Assembly: GCF_029193595.2 (NCBI RefSeq) | Contig: NZ_CP135052.1 | Span: 1,426,001-1,490,000, forward strand | Length of the DNA: 64,000 nucleotides | Direction: 5' to 3' | From: Providencia hangzhouensis | GTDB taxonomy: Bacteria; Pseudomonadota; Gammaproteobacteria; Enterobacterales; Enterobacteriaceae | Shown: piece by piece, positions 27,421 to 36,407 of the stretch | How the letters are laid out: each line of letters starts with the position of its first letter | How positions within the stretch are numbered: position 1 is the stretch's first letter | Notes under the pieces: model-generated | Databases searched by the model: none | What the model saw: the letters and a program-made list of their open reading frames with translations, nothing else | What the model was told of the DNA's origin: nothing | Position numbers and translations under genes: made by a program

Positions 27421-27519
27421 GAGTCCAGTTCTGTGCAGGGATCTCCTTAGCCGCTTTACTCCCCCTCAGCTAGCCGTATAATCAACAGTCTGGAGGGGGA
27501 GTGGCTACCTTAGGCAATA
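27421..27519 (+). repeat. Structured intercassette repeat, copy 4
   Basis: Begins with GAGTCCAGTT ... GCAGGGATCTCC, a decayed version of the hairpin after immunity gene A. It continues ACTCCCCCTC ... GAGGGGGAGT, a perfect 10-bp outer stem, and ends GTGGCTACCTTAGGCAATA, running straight into toxin core sequence. The outer stem sequence differs from copies 1-3 but pairing is kept or improved. Confidence 0.6.
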
Positions 27520-28029
27520 CGTGATGGCCTAGCGGAAACGTTTGATTGCTCTTTTGGTATGAGCTGCTCAAATGATTTAGATAAAGCAGCCACAAATCCA
27601 AATGTTGGAAAAGAGTTATCAAATTCAGATAAAGTAGAGGTAGGGGGCTCTAAGGCAGGAGGACCGGAGGGGTGGGAACCTGATGAGTTCTCTATAAAAA
27701 ATAATGGTCTTCCTTCTAAAGAAGAACTAAAGCAAGCAGCATCAGAAATCAATCGCAATGGTTTAACAAATGCCGGCAGATCGCTCCAAAAGCATGGAGG
27801 TAGGGAAGGATCTGCATACTCATATTCCAACCAAAAAGCTTCAGTATTGAATCAGGAAGCTAGAGCATTAATCGATGAAATATTAGATAATCCAAATGTA
27901 ATAATAAGACCTAGAACTATTTATGAAAATAGGAAAAGAATTGAAGTGATTGATGCTAAATCACCTGATGGTCGGGTATTAAGATTTAGTATAGACGGTA
28001 AGAAATTTATTGGTTTTAGAGAGCCATAA
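27520..28029 (+). pseudogene. Orphan toxin tip D with retained junction core
   Basis: A headless module. The frame begins inside the conserved core (RDGLAETFD, CSFGMSCSND, DKAATNPNVG) and continues through ELSNSDKVEVGGSKAGG to a tip with NAGRSLQKHGGREGSAYSYS, DEILDNPNVIIRP and SPDGRVLRFSIDGKKFIGF. That tip pattern is common in CdiA/Rhs-type toxins and is thought to be a small RNase fold. Relative to intact genes, two bases are lost between GGCAATA and CGTGATGG, and an in-frame TAG lies at 27511. The first internal ATG is 27559, so expression is doubtful. The retained core could recombine with the intact toxin genes. Confidence 0.65.
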
Positions 28030-28058
28030 TGTTTGTAAATGATTGATGGGGGGATTTT

Positions 28059-28283
28059 ATGTTGGAATACAGTGTTGGAAGTTCTTTAAGCCGAGATGAT
28101 TTATATGCTGAGCTTTCCTTTAATGATGTTCAGTGGGGGGAAATTTCACTGTCTGAAGATAAAAAAGAGGTAAAAATTATTATTTATCCTGACTCGGATT
28201 TTTTAGAATTTAATTACAGTGAATTTTTATTATTGATAGAGAAAGCTAAAGATCATCTTTTACGTTTAGAACCTTTAGTTTAA
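28059..28283 (+). CDS. Putative immunity protein for orphan tip D
   Basis: A 74-aa acidic protein starting MLEYSVGSSLSRDD, 29 bases after tip D, with a GGGGGG ribosome binding site. It ends with a helix (FLLLIEKAKDHLLRL), a layout common in immunity proteins for this tip type. Followed by an 11-bp hairpin. Confidence 0.6.
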   Translation: MLEYSVGSSLSRDDLYAELSFNDVQWGEISLSEDKKEVKIIIYPDSDFLEFNYSEFLLLIEKAKDHLLRLEPLV

Positions 28284-28299
28284 TTTCCGCATAAGCAGG

Positions 28300-28333
28300 T
28301 TGGTTCCTCCATTTTTTTGCGTGGGGGAACCAA
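28300..28333 (+). terminator. Hairpin after immunity gene D
   Basis: TTGGTTCC (28300-28307) pairs with GGAACCAA (28326-28333), extended inward by TCC / GGG, around a loop containing seven T residues. Strong stem, but no T tail after it. Confidence 0.55.
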
Positions 28334-28380
28334 AGTGGCAGAGTCATTAATGTGAAAATCAAACGTGGTTGGAGTAATAG

Positions 28381-28728
28381 GTGACTAGACTTAATTATAG
28401 TATTAGTGATAAACAGACTAGCAAATTTATAAGCTTATTAACGTTAGGTGTATTAACTGCATTAGATAAAAATTTGATATCGATTGATGAGGCAGAAGGA
28501 TTTGTTTTCAAACCTTATTTGGCTAAATTCCTCGAGCAAATAGATTCTGATGAAAAATTAATAGAGATAATTAACCTAGGTTGCGAGTTGGAGGATGTTG
28601 AATGTTTAATTCCAGAACAACTTCAAGCTAGTATTGAGGAGTTAATACAGAAAACCATCACAGTAATTTCACAAAATGAAGATTTTGATCGGTTAATTGA
28701 TAAAGAAATTAATATTGTTGATGACTAA
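28381..28728 (+). CDS. DUF3969-family protein, orphan immunity candidate
   Basis: A 115-aa protein beginning with GTG, with GGAG six bases upstream. It matches my knowledge of DUF3969: LGVLTALDKNLISIDEAEGF, VFKPYLAKFLEQI and INLGCELEDVECLIPEQL. DUF3969 genes occur beside polymorphic toxins and are presumed immunity genes. No toxin tip lies just upstream of it, and a truncated relative sits at 26418-26549. Confidence 0.65.
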   Translation: MTRLNYSISDKQTSKFISLLTLGVLTALDKNLISIDEAEGFVFKPYLAKFLEQIDSDEKLIEIINLGCELEDVECLIPEQLQASIEELIQKTITVISQNEDFDRLIDKEINIVDD

Positions 28729-28763
28729 TTAAATGTTTAGAAAAAAATTAAAATACTTGATGA

Positions 28764-28833
28764 AAATATAAATATAAATATAAATATAAATATAAATATA
28801 AATATAAATATAAATATAAATATAAATATAAAT
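28764..28833. repeat. Hexanucleotide microsatellite (AAATAT)11 + AAAT
   Basis: Eleven perfect AAATAT units plus a partial AAAT occupy 70 bases, ending 22 bases before the start codon of the next gene. Each unit contains TATAAA-like -10 sequences. Slipped-strand mispairing could change copy number and hence promoter geometry. Confidence 0.95.
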
Positions 28834-28855
28834 TAGGGTTGGTCAAGGTTTAACT

Positions 28856-29140
28856 ATGAAAATAGAACTGAGTCTACTGGAAGAGGCAATAGTAGCCATT
28901 TTCAAAGAAATGAAAGTACAGGGAATGGATAATATAGACTTAGATGCAGATTTTTATTGGAATGTGCCTTCTGAATCTATTTATGATATTTACAATGAGC
29001 CTACTCAGTTAGATATTGGGCAGTTAGAAGCTGATTATGAGATGCTATGTAAAGCTAAAGAAAATGAATTACTTATAAAGTATAACTTAAAAAATATATC
29101 AGCCATTCTTCGTTATTTATCAGAAAAACACGCAATATGA
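28856..29140 (+). CDS. Small acidic protein, unrecognised, last gene of the toxin island
   Basis: A 94-aa protein (MKIELSLLEEAIVAIFKEMK, then DFYWNVPSESIYDIYNEPTQ, LDIGQLEADY, and KNISAILRYLSEKHAI). No signal or membrane segment. Its size, acidity and place suggest another orphan immunity gene, but I do not recognise the family. Its distinctive feature is the microsatellite directly upstream, which makes it a candidate phase-variable gene. Confidence 0.55.
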   Translation: MKIELSLLEEAIVAIFKEMKVQGMDNIDLDADFYWNVPSESIYDIYNEPTQLDIGQLEADYEMLCKAKENELLIKYNLKNISAILRYLSEKHAI

Positions 29141-29270
29141 TCTGACTTGATGATACTAAAGGTGTAAGCAAACGCTGGTTTGGCTATTGCTTACACCTTA
29201 TCTACATCTACTAACTTTCAATCATGCGTGTAAGCTAAAACAAAATAATAGATATCAATAAGAAATCGCT

Positions 29271-29624
29271 ATGCAACTAAAACCCTCTGCAATTTTAATT
29301 CATGTACCTGATGTTCAAGCGGGTTTGGCTTGGTATCAGCAAGCTTTTCCACAAGCAAAGGCAGAATACTTGCCTGAATTTGATTTCACCTTACTGCATG
29401 TCGGAGACTTCACGATAGAAGTGGTGCAAGCGGATGAAAAAGTCAGTGAGGGTAAAAAAGGGACTGTATTGTATTGGCAAGTCGATGATTTTGATTTGGC
29501 TTTTGAGCATTTCACTCAACTAGGGGCAAAACTGTATCGCGGGCCAATGTTAATAGATGGTAACAATCGAATGTGCCAACTTGAAGACCCATTTGGCAAT
29601 TTAATTGGTTTAAAAGGGCAGTAA
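29271..29624 (+). CDS. VOC-superfamily (glyoxalase-like) protein
   Basis: A 117-aa protein with a vicinal-oxygen-chelate fold pattern: AILIHVPDVQAGLAWYQQAF near the start, then WQVDDFDLAFEHFTQLGAKL, and CQLEDPFGNLIGLKG at the end with a metal-ligand-type Glu. Members are metal-dependent lyases, dioxygenases or drug-binding proteins; the substrate cannot be told. It is a stand-alone gene between the toxin island and acnB. Confidence 0.8.
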   Translation: MQLKPSAILIHVPDVQAGLAWYQQAFPQAKAEYLPEFDFTLLHVGDFTIEVVQADEKVSEGKKGTVLYWQVDDFDLAFEHFTQLGAKLYRGPMLIDGNNRMCQLEDPFGNLIGLKGQ

Positions 29625-30065
29625 AATCCATTAAAACATTTAAAGAAATTAAAACCAATCGCAATGATTTACCTTATCAATTAGTAATATAAATAAAATT
29701 GCGATAAAAAATATAATTTGTGATAGCTGATGAAAAAAGGCACTAATTAGGGTGCTTTAAATTTTAAAATGCATTATAAAAAGTATGGTTTTTTCGGCGT
29801 TTTACGATGATTAATAGTATCTTAAGCTGAAAAATAGCCAGTAATGAAGTGTTAAGGCGTAAAGTTAGTAGTTAAATGTTGCTTTCTTGTGAATGAATTA
29901 ACATTACGTTTAAATTCTGCTATGCTGATCGCCCGAAGCTGGGCATAATTTTACCGCCATTGAGATTATGCGAGCAAATTCCTCTGACCTGGCACCGGAT
30001 GATAATTTTGTCAGTATGGTGCAGAGAGCCGGGTATATAAATAACAAAGAAGCGAGGAGAACGTC
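29625..30065. other. acnB upstream region
   Basis: About 440 bases without a gene. AT-rich on the left; the last 130 bases are GC-richer and form the acnB leader. That leader has a possible long-range pairing GCACC (near 29992) with GGTGC (near 30018). No clear operator was recognised. Confidence 0.5.
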
Positions 30066-32663
30066 GTGCTAGAAGAATACCGTAAGCACGTAGCCGAGCG
30101 TGCCGCTCAAGGGATTGTCCCTAAGCCATTAGATGCGTCACAAGTAGCTGCACTGGTAGAGTTACTCAAAAACCCACCCAAAGGTGAAGAAGATTTCCTG
30201 TTAGACCTGCTGACCAACCGCGTCCCCCCTGGTGTTGATGAAGCAGCGTACGTAAAAGCTGGATTTTTAGCCGCGATAGCTAAAGGCGAAACTTCCTCTT
30301 CTCTTATCTCCCCTGAAAAAGCCATTGAACTGTTAGGTACTATGCAGGGTGGATATAACATTCACGCACTAATTGAAGCGTTGGATGATGAAAAACTGGC
30401 GCCAATCGCCGCTAAAGCACTTTCTCACACCTTACTGATGTTTGATAACTTCTACGACGTAGAAGAAAAAGCGAAAGCGGGAAATATTCACGCTAAACAA
30501 GTTATTGAATCATGGGCAGATGCTGAGTGGTTCAAAGAGCGTCCTGCGTTAGCTGAAAAAATGACCGTAACTGTGTTCAAAGTTACGGGTGAAACTAACA
30601 CAGATGACTTATCGCCAGCGCCTGATGCATGGTCACGTCCTGATATCCCATTACACGCATTAGCAATGCTGAAAAACGCACGTGATGGTATTGAACCAGA
30701 CGATGCGGGTAATGTTGGTCCAATCAAGCAAATTGATGCATTAAATAAAAAAGGCTTCCCATTAGCTTACGTGGGTGACGTCGTCGGTACCGGTTCTTCT
30801 CGTAAATCAGCGACTAACTCCGTGCTGTGGTTTATGGGGGACGATATCCCATTTGTACCAAATAAACGTGGCGGTGGGGTGGTATTAGGCGGCAAAATTG
30901 CACCAATCTTCTTTAATACGATGGAAGATGCGGGCGCATTACCGATTGAAGTGGATGTTTCTAAACTGAATATGGGCGATGTGATCGACATCTATCCATT
31001 TAAAGGTGAAGTTCGTAACCACGAAACCGGTGAACTACTAGAAACATTTGAATTAAAAACAGATGTGCTGATTGACGAAGTCCGTGCAGGTGGTCGTATT
31101 CCACTGATTATCGGCCGTGGTTTAACCAATAAAGCACGTGAATCACTGGGCTTAGAAGCGACAGATGTATTCCGTCACGCGAAATCCGTTGCACAAAGCA
31201 ACCGTGGTTTCTCATTAGCACAAAAAATGGTTGGTCGTGCTTGCGGTCGCCCAGGTATTCGCCCTGGCGAATATTGTGAGCCAAAAATGACCTCTGTAGG
31301 TTCACAAGATACAACCGGGCCGATGACCCGTGATGAACTGAAAGACCTAGCTTGCCTTGGTTTCTCAGCAGATTTAGTCATGCAGTCATTCTGCCATACA
31401 GCAGCGTATCCAAAACCTGTTGATGTGACAACACACCATACCTTACCTGATTTTATCATGAACCGTGGCGGTGTTTCTCTTCGTCCGGGAGATGGTATTA
31501 TCCACTCATGGTTAAACCGTATGTTACTGCCAGATACCGTTGGTACAGGTGGTGACTCACATACGCGTTTCCCAATTGGTATTTCATTCCCTGCGGGTTC
31601 AGGTTTAGTCGCATTTGCTGCGGCGACAGGTGTTATGCCACTGGATATGCCTGAGTCAGTATTGGTTCGCTTTAAAGGTGAAATGCAGCCGGGTATCACT
31701 TTACGTGACCTCGTTCATGCAATTCCACTATATGCAATCAAAGACGGCCTATTGACCGTAGAGAAAAAAGGTAAGAAAAACATTTTCTCTGGCCGTATCT
31801 TAGAAATTGAAGGCTTACCTGAGCTGAAAGTCGAACAAGCGTTTGAATTAGCGGATGCGTCAGCAGAGCGTTCAGCGGCGGGTTGTACTATCAAATTAGA
31901 TAAAGCGCCAATTATCGAATACCTGCAATCGAATATCGTTCTATTAAAATGGATGATAGCAGAAGGCTATGGTGATCGTCGTACTATTGAACGCCGTATC
32001 AAAGGGATGGAAAACTGGTTAGCGGATCCACAACTGCTGGAAGGTGATGCAGATGCGGAATACGCGGCAGTGATTGAAATTGACCTCAATGATATCAAAG
32101 AGCCAATTCTGTGTGCACCAAATGACCCAGATGATGCACGTTTATTGTCTGATGTGCAAAACGAGAAAATTGATGAGGTCTTCATCGGTTCTTGTATGAC
32201 AAACATTGGCCACTTCCGTGCAGCAGGTAAGTTATTGGATTCTCATAAAGGCCAATTACCAACACGTTTATGGGTTGCGCCTCCAACTAAGATGGACGCA
32301 GCACAGTTAACCGAAGAAGGTTATTACAGCGTATTTGGCAAGAGTGGTGCGCGCATTGAAGTCCCAGGTTGTTCTCTGTGTATGGGTAACCAAGCACGTG
32401 TAGCTGATGGGGCGACAGTCGTTTCCACTTCAACGCGTAACTTCCCTAACCGTTTAGGAACAGGTGCAAATGTTTACCTCGCATCAGCAGAGCTGGCAGC
32501 GGTAGCTTCTTTGTTAGGTCGTTTACCAACGCCAGCAGAATATCTGCAGTTTATGGATAAGGTTGATGAAACAGCGGCGGATACATACCGTTACCTGAAC
32601 TTTGACCAGTTATCACAATATACCGAAAAAGCGGATGGCGTGATTTTCCAAACAGCGGTGTAA
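30066..32663 (+). CDS. acnB: Aconitate hydratase B
   Basis: An 865-aa bifunctional aconitase / 2-methylisocitrate dehydratase (E. coli 865), the main TCA-cycle aconitase in growth; as apoprotein it can bind mRNA. It has the AcnB-specific N-terminal HEAT-like domain, the swivel domain early in the chain ([16 protein letters not shown]), and the [4Fe-4S] cysteines in [14 protein letters not shown] and [11 protein letters not shown] near the C-terminus. Translation starts at GTG with GAGGAG five bases upstream. In E. coli acnB also follows lpd, which defines the island insertion site. Confidence 0.98.
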   Translation: MLEEYRKHVAERAAQGIVPKPLDASQVAALVELLKNPPKGEEDFLLDLLTNRVPPGVDEAAYVKAGFLAAIAKGETSSSLISPEKAIELLGTMQGGYNIHALIEALDDEKLAPIAAKALSHTLLMFDNFYDVEEKAKAGNIHAKQVIESWADAEWFKERPALAEKMTVTVFKVTGETNTDDLSPAPDAWSRPDIPLHALAMLKNARDGIEPDDAGNVGPIKQIDALNKKGFPLAYVGDVVGTGSSRKSATNSVLWFMGDDIPFVPNKRGGGVVLGGKIAPIFFNTMEDAGALPIEVDVSKLNMGDVIDIYPFKGEVRNHETGELLETFELKTDVLIDEVRAGGRIPLIIGRGLTNKARESLGLEATDVFRHAKSVAQSNRGFSLAQKMVGRACGRPGIRPGEYCEPKMTSVGSQDTTGPMTRDELKDLACLGFSADLVMQSFCHTAAYPKPVDVTTHHTLPDFIMNRGGVSLRPGDGIIHSWLNRMLLPDTVGTGGDSHTRFPIGISFPAGSGLVAFAAATGVMPLDMPESVLVRFKGEMQPGITLRDLVHAIPLYAIKDGLLTVEKKGKKNIFSGRILEIEGLPELKVEQAFELADASAERSAAGCTIKLDKAPIIEYLQSNIVLLKWMIAEGYGDRRTIERRIKGMENWLADPQLLEGDADAEYAAVIEIDLNDIKEPILCAPNDPDDARLLSDVQNEKIDEVFIGSCMTNIGHFRAAGKLLDSHKGQLPTRLWVAPPTKMDAAQLTEEGYYSVFGKSGARIEVPGCSLCMGNQARVADGATVVSTSTRNFPNRLGTGANVYLASAELAAVASLLGRLPTPAEYLQFMDKVDETAADTYRYLNFDQLSQYTEKADGVIFQTAV

Positions 32664-32683
32664 TAAGGTAATATTAATAACGG

Positions 32684-32711
32684 AGGCTCCTAATGTTAGG
32701 GGCCTTTTTTA
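32684..32711 (+). terminator. Terminator of acnB
   Basis: AGGCTCC / GGGGCCT stem (one G:T pair) with an 8-base loop and a T run, 21 bases after the stop. Confidence 0.85.
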
Positions 32712-32725
32712 ATTGGGTGTGTTCG

Positions 32726-33103
32726 CTAAATATATTCAGAAATTTCGATTAAATTTAAATCGACATCACGTAAGTAAATAGATCTAATTGCTCCAGTTGC
32801 ACCAGTCCGATTAACTGGCCCTTCGATAATTTTTACACCTTGTTGTTCAATATGCTTTTGCACATCACACAGCGGTATATCACTAATAAAACATAAATCG
32901 AGCGCATCTGGTACAGGCAAGTGGGCTTTGGGTTCAAATTCTTTTCCATATTGGTGGATATTGATTTTTTGCTGCCCAAAACATAACGCATAACGCTGTT
33001 CACCAAAGGTAATAACTTCCATTTTTAACACCCGTTGGTAAAAGTCAATGCAGGCATCAAGGTTAGTTGTGGTTAGCACTATATGGTCTAAGCGATCGAT
33101 CAT
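32726..33103 (-). CDS. VOC-superfamily protein
   Basis: A 125-aa VOC protein of the single-domain glyoxalase/bleomycin-resistance type: LDHIVLTTTNLDACIDFYQR (first metal His), KINIHQYGKEFEPKA, DLCFISDIPL and a final RDVDLNLIEISEY (Glu ligand). Substrate unknown. It is convergent with acnB and not closely related to the VOC protein at 29271, so the two are not a local duplication. Confidence 0.82.
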   Translation of the reverse strand: MIDRLDHIVLTTTNLDACIDFYQRVLKMEVITFGEQRYALCFGQQKINIHQYGKEFEPKAHLPVPDALDLCFISDIPLCDVQKHIEQQGVKIIEGPVNRTGATGAIRSIYLRDVDLNLIEISEYI

Positions 33104-33293
33104 TAGAGCTCCTATTGTTTTAATTATGACTATTTTAATTATTTTCTTATTTAATATTAAGTGAATTACGTGGCTTATGTGTTGAAATCGGTGCTTTACT
33201 CAATTTTATTTTTTCTGTTGGTAATACCTCTCAACAAAGCGGTTTGACTCACGTTATACTAGGTTCAATAACGCAAGAGTAGAGGGACTGCAT

Positions 33294-33659
33294 ATGGACT
33301 ACCAATTTTTCCAAGATATCACCGGAGCTATCTCCGCTAAATTCTCGATGGATCATGAGGCTATTGGATATTGGCTTAATGAAGAGGTTAAAAATAACCT
33401 TAGTCTGTTAGATGCTATTGAAGAAAACTATGAAAAAATCAAAGGAAGTGAAAAACAATGGGAGCTTATTGGCCACGAATATACATTGTTGCTTGATGAT
33501 GAAGAAGTGATGATCCGCGCCAACCAATTATCATTTGAAACTGAAGGGTTGGAAGAAGGAATGAGTTATTATGATAATGAAAGTGTTGCATTTTGCGGCA
33601 CTGATGACTTCTTATTAATGCTAAAAGATTATCGAATTTTTGTTATAGAAAATAGATAA
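33294..33659 (+). CDS. yacL: UPF0231 family protein YacL
   Basis: A 121-aa protein of unknown function, conserved in enterobacteria next to acnB. The middle WELIGHEYTLLLDDEEVMIRA and NQLSFETEGLEEGMSYYDNES match E. coli YacL closely. No membrane segment. It is the last gene of the E. coli-like lpd-acnB block; the next gene (mscS) belongs to a distant part of the E. coli map. Confidence 0.92.
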   Translation: MDYQFFQDITGAISAKFSMDHEAIGYWLNEEVKNNLSLLDAIEENYEKIKGSEKQWELIGHEYTLLLDDEEVMIRANQLSFETEGLEEGMSYYDNESVAFCGTDDFLLMLKDYRIFVIENR

Positions 33660-33801
33660 AATAATTTTATTTAGTGATTTGTTTTGTGTTTTAATGAATC
33701 ATCGCTATTATTTGCAATGTACGGCCAGCCATTAAACGTTTCGTTAAAGATTTATTGGTTGGGGTTAATATTGATAATTGGATCCTAAAGGGCATATATA
33801 T

Positions 33802-34674
33802 ATGAATACTGATGATGTTACAGGCGCGTTGAATGATGCAACGAATTGGTTTGTGGCGAACCAAGATCTGTTAGTTCAGTATGCTGTGAATATCGTGTCT
33901 GCTATCGTTATCTTGATTGTCGGGATGATGATTGCAAAATGGGTCGGGCGTGGTTTACATCGCGTGATGACCATGAAAGGCATTGATTCAACAGTGAGTG
34001 ACTTTTTATCAGCGATAGCGCGCTATACCATTGTTGCATTCACCTTAATTGCTGTATTAGGGAAAGTTGGCGTACAAACAGCCTCTGTGATTGCGGTAAT
34101 GGGGGCGGCCGGTTTAGCTGTTGGCTTAGCATTACAAAACTCGCTGGGTAACTTTGCCGCAGGTGTGTTGCTGGTGGTATTTAGGCCACTAAAAGCGGGG
34201 GAGTATGTCTCAATCGGTGCTGTTGAAGGTACAGTGCAAAATGTACAAATATTTTCAACTACGCTAAGAACCGCAGATGACCGTATTATTGTTATTCCTA
34301 ATGGAAAGATCATTGCCGATAACATTATTAATACCAGTCGTGAGCCTAACCGTCGTCAAGATATTATTGTAGGTGTTGCTTACGATTCTGATATTGATGT
34401 GGTGAAAAAAGTATTAGGTGATATCGTCGCCGCAGATAGCCGTATTCAGCATGCTAAAGGCGTTACTATCCGTTTACATGATATGGCACCATCGTCATTA
34501 AATTATTTAGTGCGTTTTTGGACCACCAATGGTGATGCATGGCCTGTGTATTGGGACTTGCTAGAAGAGTTTAAGCGAGCATTGGATAAACATAATATTG
34601 GTATCCCATTCCCACAAATGGACGTTCATGTTCATAAACAAAATGCGCCTATCAAGCAAGATGCTGCAGAGTAA
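33802..34674 (+). CDS. mscS: Small-conductance mechanosensitive channel
   Basis: A 290-aa inner-membrane channel that opens under membrane tension to protect against osmotic downshock. Three transmembrane helices lie in the first 125 residues; the pore helix TM3 ([21 protein letters not shown]) is nearly that of E. coli. The cytoplasmic vestibule domain follows ([35 protein letters not shown]). The frame opens at a TTG (33778), but the ATG at 33802, after AAAGGG, is preferred. Confidence 0.95.
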   Translation: MNTDDVTGALNDATNWFVANQDLLVQYAVNIVSAIVILIVGMMIAKWVGRGLHRVMTMKGIDSTVSDFLSAIARYTIVAFTLIAVLGKVGVQTASVIAVMGAAGLAVGLALQNSLGNFAAGVLLVVFRPLKAGEYVSIGAVEGTVQNVQIFSTTLRTADDRIIVIPNGKIIADNIINTSREPNRRQDIIVGVAYDSDIDVVKKVLGDIVAADSRIQHAKGVTIRLHDMAPSSLNYLVRFWTTNGDAWPVYWDLLEEFKRALDKHNIGIPFPQMDVHVHKQNAPIKQDAAE

Positions 34675-34708
34675 TATTTAGAAAGTCATATTCAGCAGTT
34701 TCACTGAA

Positions 34709-34739
34709 AATAAGAGCCTGTCTTCGATGGGCTCTTATT
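34709..34739 (+). terminator. Terminator-like hairpin after mscS
   Basis: AATAAGAGCC / GGCTCTTATT, a 10-bp perfect stem with an 11-base loop, 35 bases after mscS. It has only a short T-rich tail. Confidence 0.65.
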
Positions 34740-34884
34740 CATTTCTCACTCCTATATTTTTCTTACCGAACCGTTTTTAGTTATAAGTCATACTTATGAC
34801 CTATTAGACTTAATCATTTCCACTAATAATTTTTTCTCGTTAATATCCATGCATATTAATTGAATAAAAAGTTGGGATTAATGC

Positions 34885-35520
34885 ATGTTTTCGATATATT
34901 TACAGGGTGCACTGTTGGGTGCAGCAATGATATTACCTTTAGGGCCGCAGAATGCTTTTGTCTTACAACAAGGAAGCCGAAAGCAGTTTCATTTAATGAG
35001 TGCATTATTATGCGCTTTAAGTGATACCGTTTTAATTATCGCAGGTGTTTTTGGTGGGAGCGCTTTATTAAGCCAGTCTGAAATATTAATGCAATTGATT
35101 ACATGGGCAGGCGTAGCATTTCTTCTATGGTATGGCTATGGTGCGTTTCGGACAGCACTCAGCCCTGATGAGGTCATACTTCAAACAGAAAGCCGTGCTA
35201 TCACAAGATGGAAAGTGATTGTCACATTATTTGCCGTCACTTGGCTGAATCCTCATGTTTATTTAGACACTTTCGTTGTATTGGGTAGTGTGGGAGGCCA
35301 ATTAGAAAGCCAGCTGAGACCTTGGTTTACGGCTGGAGCATTAACGGCTTCTTTTGTTTGGTTTTTTGCGTTAGCGATACTTGCTGCTTGGTTTTCACCT
35401 GTGTTAAATAAACCGCGTTCACAGCGCATTATTAACATTTTTGTGGGGAGTGTGATGTGGTTTATTGCATTTCAACTTGCAATACAGGGGCTTAAGGGAC
35501 TCGGTTTGATTTCTCAATAA
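34885..35520 (+). CDS. argO: Arginine exporter ArgO, LysE family
   Basis: A 211-aa inner-membrane amino-acid exporter. [20 protein letters not shown], the [11 protein letters not shown] loop and [20 protein letters not shown] are hallmark LysE/ArgO segments, with five to six hydrophobic helices. It exports arginine (and canavanine), and in E. coli is activated by ArgP, encoded 0.9 kb downstream here. Alone in its transcription unit. Confidence 0.95.
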   Translation: MFSIYLQGALLGAAMILPLGPQNAFVLQQGSRKQFHLMSALLCALSDTVLIIAGVFGGSALLSQSEILMQLITWAGVAFLLWYGYGAFRTALSPDEVILQTESRAITRWKVIVTLFAVTWLNPHVYLDTFVVLGSVGGQLESQLRPWFTAGALTASFVWFFALAILAAWFSPVLNKPRSQRIINIFVGSVMWFIAFQLAIQGLKGLGLISQ

Positions 35521-35611
35521 CAATATATCTTCAACAGACAAGCAATAAAGTTCAATTTCTCATTATTCTGACTGTACTTTTTGTTTCATGTGTTACTGTT
35601 AAATTGAGCTC

Positions 35612-35643
35612 AGGGATAGTTTATTACCAATTATCCCTTTTTT
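35612..35643 (+). terminator. Terminator between argO and yggE
   Basis: AGGGATA (35612-35618) pairs with TATCCCT (35632-35638) and is followed by a T run. It lies 29 bases before yggE and 91 bases after argO, so it most likely ends argO transcription. Confidence 0.7.
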
Positions 35644-35672
35644 AGCGATAAATAATTGCCTTGGGAGGTTCT

Positions 35673-36407
35673 GTGAAATTAAAATCTTTAGTTTTAGCTG
35701 CGATGGTAGCAGGTGCTGCGGTTCCTACCATGTCATTGGCTGACCCGTTACCTAATGGTCCACACATTACGACTTCGGGTAATGGAATAGTGAAAGCGAC
35801 ACCCGATATGGCGACGCTGAATATTCAGGTGGAAGTGACTGCTAAAGATGCGGCGGCTGCGAAAGCTGGGGTCGATAAGCGAGTTGCGGAGTATTTTGAG
35901 TTTCTTAAGAAAAACGGTATTGAAAAAGAAGATATTAATGCAGCAAATGTGCGAACTCAGCCTAAATATGATTACAGTAGTGTGAAACAAAAATCAACCA
36001 TCGAAGGCTACACGGCAACACGTTCTGTTGAAGTGAAAGTGAAGAAATTAGACCAACTTAATGTCTTGTTAGATGGTGCTTTAGCCGCAGGTCTCAATGA
36101 AATCAACTCAGTACAGTTTGGTGTGGCTAATCCGCAACAGTATCGTGATGAAGCACGGTCTCAAGCGATTAAAAATGCGACAGAACAAGCTAATCTCTTA
36201 GCGAAAGGCTTTAATGTTCAGTTAGGCCCAGTGTATAGCATTAACTATAATGCGCCAGCTGCGGTGCCATATCCAATGGCAACAAGAAATTATGGTGGGG
36301 CGATGAAAGCCTCTGTTGCTCAAGACCTCAAGATTGATGAGACTTATGAACAACAGAGTATTGATTTTAATGACCAAGTTGATGTGGTATTTGAATTAAA
36401 ACGCTAG
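35673..36407 (+). CDS. yggE: SIMPL-domain periplasmic protein YggE
   Basis: A 244-aa SIMPL (DUF541) protein. A signal peptide ([20 protein letters not shown], then SLADPLPNG) directs it to the periplasm. In E. coli YggE lowers oxidative stress by an unknown mechanism. The body has [20 protein letters not shown] and the VDVVFELKR end. Start chosen at the GTG (35673) after GGGAGG; the frame extends a little upstream. Its stop codon overlaps the end of argP on the other strand. Confidence 0.9.
   Translation: MKLKSLVLAAMVAGAAVPTMSLADPLPNGPHITTSGNGIVKATPDMATLNIQVEVTAKDAAAAKAGVDKRVAEYFEFLKKNGIEKEDINAANVRTQPKYDYSSVKQKSTIEGYTATRSVEVKVKKLDQLNVLLDGALAAGLNEINSVQFGVANPQQYRDEARSQAIKNATEQANLLAKGFNVQLGPVYSINYNAPAAVPYPMATRNYGGAMKASVAQDLKIDETYEQQSIDFNDQVDVVFELKR

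Noticed and set aside
19744..28029. Rhs or CdiA locus
   Set aside because: The tips resemble those systems, but there are no YD repeats, no filamentous haemagglutinin repeats, no TpsB transporter and the proteins are far too short.
28764..28833. CRISPR-like array
   Set aside because: The repeat is a 6-base microsatellite with no spacers, and no cas genes are present.
31175..31699. A 174-codon open frame opposite acnB
   Set aside because: Shadow of a highly conserved gene; the composition follows acnB codons and no motif is seen.
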